Translations under genes and position numbers: made by a program
The notes under the pieces: generated by a model
Seen by the model: only the letters and a program-made list of their open reading frames with translations
What the model was told of the DNA's origin: nothing
Database searches by the model: none
Shown here: one piece after another, positions 58,441-64,000 of the stretch
How positions within the stretch are numbered: position 1 is the first letter of the stretch
Layout: each line of letters opens with the position of its first letter
Assembly: GCF_004103755.1 (NCBI RefSeq)
Contig: NZ_CP035283.1
Location: 2,232,001-2,296,000 of the forward strand
Length of the DNA: 64,000 bases
Source: Caproiciproducens sp. NJN-50
Lineage (GTDB): Bacteria; Bacillota; Clostridia; Oscillospirales; Acutalibacteraceae
Reading direction: 5' to 3'

Positions 58441-60291
58441 TTAGTTGGTAATCGTGAAATTCAGCGTCAGCTCATGTGACACATTCGTTGTCTTTACCCA
58501 CGCCAAACCGAATTTAGCGGTAAGCGCCAGATTTCCCGATGCTCCGTTCGCGCCAAGCGTTCCCAGCGGCACTTCCGACGCGAGATCGCCCGTGTAAACG
58601 GGAGTTCCCCGATCAACCGCCGTCCAGCCCGAACCGGCTGTGTTACTGATTCCCACGCCGAGCGCGATTCCACTTCCGGTTTGCGCCGCCGTCAGGCTGC
58701 TCCAATCCGAGTAGGACGTGGGGGCGCCGGAAGTCGCTTTCAGCCCCGCGACGGAAACCCGGACGGGAAAAGTGGAGTGGTTGGTGATTGGAATGTCCGG
58801 CGCGGTGAACGGTGTACTGCTGTTCGGGTCAATCGCGTAACTGACACTGACCGGATGCGTCACGGAGGCGAGTTCATCCGTATGGTAGTGCGTGACAGCC
58901 GAGATATTCCCGGCGTTGTCCACGGCGGCTATATGGATGTAAAAGCTGCTGCCGGATGGCCGGGAAAAAGTGAAACTGTCCGATGTGGTTGTAATGCTCC
59001 CGTCCGGAACGGTATCAGGGTTGTTGTCCACCACGATGGAGTAGCCCTTTATCCCGGTTTTCAAAGAAGTGGAAATAACCGGGGAATCGTATTTCGCGCC
59101 GTCGTTCTGGCCGGTGGCCTCCACATAGTATTGATAGCCGGTGGCGTTGTCCTGCGAGGAATAATTGACGGTATACCGCGTCCAGCCGGAATTGTGCGTA
59201 ACGCCGGAAATAGCCGGTTTGTCCGGCGCGTCCAAGTCCTGCCCCTTATGATCGTTCCAGCTTGTGTCGGTCGTGATCTGAGCAAGGTAAAACAGGGTAT
59301 TAGCGGTAACGCGCTGTTCGTCCGGCGTCGCCTCGCCGTTGGAATGGCCAGTCTGAATCATGGCGCAATTCGACCAGCTTGTTAGATAAAAGGTGTTGGT
59401 GCCCTGCCCACCGGAGCCGGTGGCCTCCGCGCTTCCGCTATAGGTGTAGGGCGGCTGATACGTCATCCAGACATCCCCGAAAGCAAGCTGATTGGAATGG
59501 GACATCGGAACGTTCAAAACCGTACCCACGTCCCCGATTTTCCACGGGTAATTGGTGAGCAGACCCTTTTTGGAAACCTTGATCTGCGAACTGCCGAGAA
59601 CGGTATAATGCGGGATAGTCTGAATATCGCAGTAGTGGGCGAGTTTGAAGAAGTTCGGCATGGAGATACCGTCGTTCTCCACCATCGTGTCATGCCCGAA
59701 CAGAACGCCGCGCCCGGTCTTGATAAAGGCGTCGGTTTTACTTTCTGCCGCAGCGGACAAATCCTGACTTGCAAAAGCATCCCACGCGCCGAAATACAGC
59801 ACGTCGTATTTATAAGTTCCGTCCGGGTTTTTCAGATAAGCGTCAGGGTTGGCGTTGAAATCGGAAATCGACACGGTGTCCACGGAAATGAGGCCCTTGC
59901 CGTAACCCTTGGAATCGTATTCGTTCGGCGTTTCCATCCACATTTTCAGAGAAGCCGATTTTGGCAGGGTGTAGCTCTTTCCCTGCCATGTCGTAAAGGA
60001 AACGGTCGGCGCAACAACGGGATAGATGTTCAGAACCTTTGCGCTGTCTTTGGATGGGATGCTCTGGGAGGTCGATTCATGCGCGGACTTTGAATAAAGC
60101 ATGTAGCTGTATGGCTGGCCTTTGTCGCTGTTCGTCCAGCTCAGCGCCACATAGTTCCCAGACGGGTTCGGCGTCGCGGTCAATGTCAGAACCGATGTGG
60201 CGGAGGCCGCGAACGCGGGTGAAGCGCCGGACAGCAGAATCCCGGCGGCAAGCAACGGGACGAGAAAAAGCCGCCTGAATGATTGTCTCAA
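58441..60291 (-). CDS. Large secreted surface protein (DUF5057/fibronectin-like, WxL-type end)
   Basis: This is a 616-residue exported protein. The signal peptide is LRQSFRRLFLVPLLAAGILL with cleavage near AFA-AS; the start is TTG 60291 behind AAGGGGG. After an Fn3-like first segment comes a DUF5057-type domain (LYFGAWDAFASQDLSAAAES, GRGVLFGHDTMVENDG), another Fn3-like domain (SGWTRYTVNYSSQDNATGYQ) and a C-terminal beta domain. The last domain begins VSYAIDPNSSTPFTAPDIPI and resembles the adjacent secreted protein at 60357. It probably decorates the cell surface as element cargo. Confidence 0.75.
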   Translation of the reverse strand: MRQSFRRLFLVPLLAAGILLSGASPAFAASATSVLTLTATPNPSGNYVALSWTNSDKGQPYSYMLYSKSAHESTSQSIPSKDSAKVLNIYPVVAPTVSFTTWQGKSYTLPKSASLKMWMETPNEYDSKGYGKGLISVDTVSISDFNANPDAYLKNPDGTYKYDVLYFGAWDAFASQDLSAAAESKTDAFIKTGRGVLFGHDTMVENDGISMPNFFKLAHYCDIQTIPHYTVLGSSQIKVSKKGLLTNYPWKIGDVGTVLNVPMSHSNQLAFGDVWMTYQPPYTYSGSAEATGSGGQGTNTFYLTSWSNCAMIQTGHSNGEATPDEQRVTANTLFYLAQITTDTSWNDHKGQDLDAPDKPAISGVTHNSGWTRYTVNYSSQDNATGYQYYVEATGQNDGAKYDSPVISTSLKTGIKGYSIVVDNNPDTVPDGSITTTSDSFTFSRPSGSSFYIHIAAVDNAGNISAVTHYHTDELASVTHPVSVSYAIDPNSSTPFTAPDIPITNHSTFPVRVSVAGLKATSGAPTSYSDWSSLTAAQTGSGIALGVGISNTAGSGWTAVDRGTPVYTGDLASEVPLGTLGANGASGNLALTAKFGLAWVKTTNVSHELTLNFTITN

Positions 60292-60356
60292 ATAGAAACC
60301 CCCTTTCGGCGTGGAAGGTTGGCCGGGAAAATCCCGGCCGATTCCCACTCATGTCT

Positions 60357-60947
60357 TTATGCAAGCTGGAACTGGAAAACAAGCTGATGGTTGGCCGTGT
60401 ATGCCCCGTCGAACGCGAGGCCGTAATCTGCCGTCAGGGACAGCGCGCCGGAAGTGTTCGGATTCAGCGTCCCGACCTGTAACGGCGAATCATTCACCGC
60501 CCAATGGGTGGACGTGCTGTACCCGCTGTTCCAGCCGGAATTGCCCTTCGCGGAAATGCCGAGCGCGATGTACTTTTTGGAATCCGCGAGGTTGAGCGAG
60601 CGCCACGCTTTTGCGGACGGATCAACGTCGGTGAAGGTAAGCGTCCCGCCCGAAGCGGCTTTCAGGGATTCCACCGTGGCGATCACCGCGACCTTGGTAT
60701 TGTTGGTCACTGTGATGTCAGGCGCGGTGAAGGTTTCGGCGTCCGGGCTGATGGCGTAGGCCACGTTGATCGGATGTGTGACGGAGATGGTCAGCGGCGA
60801 AATGGAGCCGTTGATCGTCACGTTCCCCGTAATGCTGCCCGTGCCGGTGTCGGTTTTGTCGGCGGCGAGCGCCGGGACTGCCGCCGTCACGCCGAGCACG
60901 GCAAAGGTGATGATGCCCGCGAGAACCTTTCTAAACCTGTTTTTCAT
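60357..60947 (-). CDS. Secreted WxL-like surface protein
   Basis: This is a 196-residue protein with signal peptide FRKVLAGIITFAVLGVTAAV (cleavage at ALA-AD). A single beta domain follows (VAYAISPDAETFTAPDITVT, DPSAKAWRSLNLADSKKYIA, GALSLTADYGLAFDGAYTAN) that parallels the C-terminal domain of the large protein downstream in the operon. It may polymerise or bind the wall. ATG 60947 follows GGGAGG. Confidence 0.7.
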   Translation of the reverse strand: MKNRFRKVLAGIITFAVLGVTAAVPALAADKTDTGTGSITGNVTINGSISPLTISVTHPINVAYAISPDAETFTAPDITVTNNTKVAVIATVESLKAASGGTLTFTDVDPSAKAWRSLNLADSKKYIALGISAKGNSGWNSGYSTSTHWAVNDSPLQVGTLNPNTSGALSLTADYGLAFDGAYTANHQLVFQFQLA

Positions 60948-60994
60948 TTGAAAACCTCCCATAAATTTTTATATCAACCGGACCGTCCGGCTGA

Positions 60995-61582
60995 TTACGA
61001 AACGGAAAGACGGATTTTGTAGTCGGCCATCCCGAGGTAAGCCTTAGTTGTTTTGTTATAATACTTGATTGTCGCCGTGACGCTGTAATTTCCGGGTGAA
61101 ACCTGCTTGGAAAGAGAGAGGCCGTCGATGTGCTGCCCCGGATAGATCGGCGCGGATTTTGCCACGGTTTCACCGTCCAGCGTGATTTCACACTGCATAA
61201 TGACGGTATTGGAAGCCGGATTTTCCACTTCCCATGTTCCGGCACCGCCTTTCGTCCCGCTGGAAAAGGACGCTTGCGCGCTTACCCTGTCGGTGACGGT
61301 GACTTCCTGCTTTTGAAGCCGGGACAGGATTTCCTGCCGGGACGGGGTGCTGCCGCTTCCCGGCTCCGCGCTCCCGGTATCGTCCAGAGACGGAGCAGAC
61401 GATGATGGAACGGAACTGGAAGGTGGCGGGTTTGGTGCTGGATGCTGATTTCCGCAGCTCCGTAATAAAAGCAGCAGGAGAAGCAGCAACAACAGAAGAA
61501 TTGCAAGAATGTACGGCCATTTGCGTTTTCGCTTTTCATCCTCTTTTTTACCTTTGTTTTCGTTGATTTTTTCAGTTGTCAT
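60995..61582 (-). CDS. Single-pass membrane protein with extracellular beta domain
   Basis: This is a 195-residue protein. A charged cytoplasmic start (TEKINENKGKKEDEKRKRKW) precedes a Leu-run membrane helix (PYILAILLLLLLLLLLLL) and a Ser/Pro linker. The outer Ig-like domain of about 110 residues contains GTWEVENPASNTVIMQCEIT and YSVTATIKYYNKTTKAYLGM. It is the first of three surface genes; it may anchor the other two. GGAGGAAACCG precedes the ATG. Confidence 0.7.
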   Translation of the reverse strand: MTTEKINENKGKKEDEKRKRKWPYILAILLLLLLLLLLLLRSCGNQHPAPNPPPSSSVPSSSAPSLDDTGSAEPGSGSTPSRQEILSRLQKQEVTVTDRVSAQASFSSGTKGGAGTWEVENPASNTVIMQCEITLDGETVAKSAPIYPGQHIDGLSLSKQVSPGNYSVTATIKYYNKTTKAYLGMADYKIRLSVS

Positions 61583-61650
61583 GCGGTTTCCTCCTTCATT
61601 CAGACATGAAAAAAGGCGCTCCTTTCGGAACGCCTGAAACGACGGTTATT

Positions 61651-62589
61651 TTACCTTTCCTGATCCCGCTGCCGCTTTTTCTGCCATCCGTCCAGCAACC
61701 GGATGATGACCTGCTCCATCTGCTGCGGGGTGTACGATTTTGGAAAATATTTTTGGAGCTTATCAGCCTTGATGGTCAGGTCATTTTTCTCCGGCTTCTT
61801 TTCCTCAGACATGATGGCAAGAATACTGTCCTCGTTCAGATGGCCCTCCTGACTGAAGTTTTTCAGCCGTTGGGCCTGCGAGAGCGAGGGGGTGGCCTGT
61901 TCGCTTTCGATGGTGTCGAGCAAAAGCGTCTGTTCCTCCGGTTTGAGGTACGACAGCTCCACGGCGGGGGTCATGGCGATTTTTTTATCGTCTACCATCT
62001 GCTGAAGCTGCGGCGTCAGCTCGTTAAGCCGGATATACCGCTGGATAGTACGCGCACTATCCTCTGAGTTTTCCGCAATCAAATCACGGGTTTTTATCCC
62101 TCGTAAATCGTGGCCAACTTGGCCACCATTTTCAAGAGAAGGTCTACCGGCTTGACGTTTCATGGCATCCAGCTTCATTTTGTATGCCTTGGCCCGTTCG
62201 CTCGGCAGAATGTTTTCACGCTGGATGTTGCTGTCAACCATGATGATGGTCGCGGCGTCATCATCCAGATCGCGGACGATGACCGGCATGGTGGGAAGCC
62301 CAGCCAGCTCGCAGGCGTGTTTGCGCCGGTTGCCTGAAATCAGCTCATAGCCGCCGTCCGCGCGAGGATGGACGATGGCGGGAACCAACACGCCGTATTC
62401 TTTGATGCTCTCCACGGTTTCTTTCATGGAATCATCGTCCCGTACCTGAAACGGATGGTCGGGGAACGGGTGCAGTTCCGAAAGTGGCATGCCCGTGACC
62501 TTTTCCCGCTTGGCGTCCTCGCGGGTTTCCTCCGTGGAAAAAATATCATCGTAGCTGTTCAGACTTATGTTTTTGGCGCTGCTTTTCAA
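61651..62589 (-). CDS. parB: ParB-family partition protein
   Basis: This is a 312-residue protein. The ParB/Srx domain has PLSELHPFPDHPFQVRDDDS, YELISGNRRKHACELAGLPT and MVDSNIQRENILPSERAKAY; this GNRRKHA box binds CTP in the family. An HTH follows (IKTRDLIAENSEDSARTIQR). The C-terminal part (LQKYFPKSYTPQQMEQVIIR) is typical of element-borne ParB. Its start lies inside parA by 44 bases, so they are coupled. Confidence 0.9.
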   Translation of the reverse strand: MKSSAKNISLNSYDDIFSTEETREDAKREKVTGMPLSELHPFPDHPFQVRDDDSMKETVESIKEYGVLVPAIVHPRADGGYELISGNRRKHACELAGLPTMPVIVRDLDDDAATIIMVDSNIQRENILPSERAKAYKMKLDAMKRQAGRPSLENGGQVGHDLRGIKTRDLIAENSEDSARTIQRYIRLNELTPQLQQMVDDKKIAMTPAVELSYLKPEEQTLLLDTIESEQATPSLSQAQRLKNFSQEGHLNEDSILAIMSEEKKPEKNDLTIKADKLQKYFPKSYTPQQMEQVIIRLLDGWQKKRQRDQER

Positions 62590-63364
62590 TTTTTAGCACC
62601 TCCTTTGTCAGTTCCCGATATGCCTCGGCAACTTTGCCTTTCGGGTCATGAGTGAAAATACTCCTGCCCTCCGCGCTGATTTCGGCGGCGCGAACGGAAT
62701 GAGGAATCTCTACATCAAAAACCTTAAGCTTTGAACCGTAGGTATCTCGCAGCAGGGAACTAATCTCTTTGGCGTAGTTGGTACGGCTGTCCACCATCGT
62801 CAGCAGAATGTCGTCAATTTTGAGCTTCGGATTGATCTGCCGCCGTACCTTATTGATTGTCTGCAAAAGCTGTTCGAGGCCCTTTACCGGAAGGTACTGC
62901 GCCTGAACGGGAATGAGAACGCTGTCGGCTGCGGCCAGCGCGTTGACGGTGAGCATTCCCAGCGATGGCATACAGTCCAGTAGCACGTAGTCGTATTGGC
63001 GCTTCACGCCGTCCAGATACTGTTTCAGGATTTTTTCCTGGCTCATGGCGTTGACAAGCGAAACCTCCATGCCGGAAAGCTCGATGTTGGCGGGCATCAG
63101 ATCGACGCCCTCATCGTGATGCAAAAATCCCTCACCGGGGACGATGATTTCCTCGTTCAGCACCTTGCCCATGATCGTCGCCAGCGTCACGGGCAGTTGA
63201 TCGGGCTGGAAACTGCCCAAACTGATGGTCAGGGAACCCTGCGGGTCACTGTCCACCAAAAGCACCTTTTTCCCTTCCTGCGCCAGCCCGATGCCGAGAT
63301 TGGCGCAAGTCGTAGTCTTGCCGACGCCGCCCTTTTGATTGGCAATGGCAATTACATTGGTCAT
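62546..63364 (-). CDS. parA: ParA-family ATPase
   Basis: This is a 272-residue deviant-Walker ATPase. KGGVGKTTTCANLGIGLAQE is the P-loop, VLLVDSDPQGSLTISLG the switch region, and YDYVLLDCMPSLGMLTVNAL Walker B. It keeps the excised element segregating. It is the first gene of the element in this window; the sequence upstream is interrupted by an IS200-type element that begins 20 bases away. Confidence 0.93.
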   Translation of the reverse strand: MTNVIAIANQKGGVGKTTTCANLGIGLAQEGKKVLLVDSDPQGSLTISLGSFQPDQLPVTLATIMGKVLNEEIIVPGEGFLHHDEGVDLMPANIELSGMEVSLVNAMSQEKILKQYLDGVKRQYDYVLLDCMPSLGMLTVNALAAADSVLIPVQAQYLPVKGLEQLLQTINKVRRQINPKLKIDDILLTMVDSRTNYAKEISSLLRDTYGSKLKVFDVEIPHSVRAAEISAEGRSIFTHDPKGKVAEAYRELTKEVLKIEKQRQKHKSEQLR

Positions 63365-63385
63365 GTGATTTTTTCACCTCCCGCT

Positions 63386-64000
63386 GAAATCAAAACCACG
63401 CGTTGAACGCGTGGTATGCACAAGCCCTGAAAGGGCATAGTACTGGCGCGCGTCTCAAGACGCACTGAAATAGGTTACCAACCGCATTACTTTTACAGGC
63501 CGCCGCTAAAGCGGCCTTCTTTTATGCCTTTGATTCCTTGCTACCCGTAAACGGGTCAATATACTCTTTGAAACTTATTTGATCTGAGGCAATATCTTCC
63601 TGCAATTGATTTTTGATATATTCTTCAATTGCTTTCTTGTTACGACCCACTGTGTCTACAAAATAGCCACGGCACCAAAAATGTCGCGTTCCATACTTAT
63701 ACTTCAAATTTGCATGCCTATCGAATATCATCAGGCTGTTCTTTCCTTTGAGATAGCCCATGAATTGTGCCACACTGAGATTCGGCGGAATGCTTACCGG
63801 CATGTGAATGTGGTCTGGACACGCCTCAGCTTCGAGGATTTCCACTCCCTTCTGCTCACACAGCTTCCTTAAAATCTTGCCTATATCTGCTTTTATCTGC
63901 CCATATATTTCTCTTCTGCGATATTTTGGAGCAAATACAATATGATACTGGCATCTCCACTTTGAATGTGATAAACTTTGTATGTCTTTCATGACAAAAT
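63386..64000 (-). mobile_element. IS200/IS605-family element, cut by the window edge
   Basis: The 3' end carries the hairpin ACCACGCG-TTGAA-CGCGTGGT (63395-63415), a second hairpin (GGCCGCC...GGCGGCC, 63499-63516) and the TnpA gene. There are no inverted repeats or target duplication, as normal for this family. The 5' end is beyond base 64000. Confidence 0.85.
63522..63992 (-). CDS. tnpA: IS200-type Y1 transposase TnpA
   Basis: This is a 156-residue single-strand transposase. The HUH pair is in CPDHIHMPVSIPPNL (His-x-His) and the catalytic Tyr is likely in KAIEEYIKNQ. CQYHIVFAPKYRRREIYGQI and QFMGYLKGKNSLMIFDRHAN are family blocks. The frame is complete, so it may be functional and could act on the remnant at 3.5 kb. 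Confidence 0.93.
   Translation of the reverse strand: MKDIQSLSHSKWRCQYHIVFAPKYRRREIYGQIKADIGKILRKLCEQKGVEILEAEACPDHIHMPVSIPPNLSVAQFMGYLKGKNSLMIFDRHANLKYKYGTRHFWCRGYFVDTVGRNKKAIEEYIKNQLQEDIASDQISFKEYIDPFTGSKESKA

Noticed and set aside
1..64000. CRISPR arrays, rRNA and tRNA genes
   Set aside because: I saw no regularly spaced repeats with unique spacers, no conserved rRNA segments and no cloverleaf with GGTTCGAATCC-type arms; a covariance search would settle tRNAs.

Overview
The window looks like a chromosomal segment of a Gram-positive anaerobe of the Clostridia (Firmicutes), plausibly an Oscillospiraceae/Ruminococcaceae-like species. The clues are strong AGGAGG-type ribosome sites, TTGACA-17-TATAAT promoters, FeoB with a FeoB-associated Cys-rich protein, DUF3793 next to a flavodoxin, a ZTP riboswitch in front of folT, and Tn1549/Tn4451-type mobile elements. 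This assignment is inferred from gene content only. I saw no rRNA, tRNA or CRISPR array.

Bases 1-32,600 are mostly host-like and metal- or nutrient-related. In order they hold: a secreted protein running off the left edge, superoxide dismutase, a secreted CAP protein, a belt of decayed genes (3.5-6.1 kb), a two-component system whose kinase is frameshifted, and a large HMA-TauE-cupredoxin copper protein. A csoR/copA copper module follows, with CsoR-type palindromes on both promoters. Next is a four-gene N-acyl-amino-acid hydrolase/metNIQ operon behind a Met/Cys-rich leader ORF and terminator. The iron block (19.0-24.1 kb) has feoA-feoA-feoB with two Cys-rich accessory proteins, a DtxR-family regulator, a flavodoxin and a DUF3793 protein. 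A shared GGTTAG-N6-CTAACC box links these loci and a methyltransferase at 11.3 kb. Regulators (MarR, a second DtxR-like protein, PadR), a ChrB-like/MFS pair, a DUF362 protein and riboswitch-controlled folT follow.

Bases 33,200-38,200 are an accessory stretch: a DUF4417 protein, a membrane protein, a 54-residue protein and a protein with a nucleoside-deoxyribosyltransferase/TIR-like domain. They are separated by a repeated, hairpin-associated sequence that gives the array a cassette-like look. An IS1182-type element (38,185-39,751) follows.

Bases 39,865-63,364 are half of an integrative conjugative element read on the minus strand: parA, parB, three secreted or surface proteins, a DUF6017 protein, a DUF4406 protein, pcfB, virD4 and maff2. 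The rest of the conjugation machinery is absent, because maff2 is cut at its 3' end. A 14.5-kb mobilizable element of the Tn4451 type (large serine recombinase, MobL relaxase, oriT, TnpV, small HTH protein) lies inside virD4. It sits at a GA dinucleotide, and removing it restores the virD4 reading frame. Its recombinase gene is itself interrupted by an IS30 element with a 4-bp ATGA target duplication, and removing that also restores the frame. An IS200-type element closes the window.

The most interesting cargo of the inner element is a tightly overlapping four-gene minus-strand operon (40,493-44,150). It encodes a YwgA/SocA-like protein, a PD-(D/E)XK-like protein, an unrecognised 452-residue protein and a SIR2-domain protein. 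It looks like an undescribed NAD-depleting or DNA-targeting anti-phage system. The same element carries a secreted toxin/immunity pair (51.8-53.0 kb).
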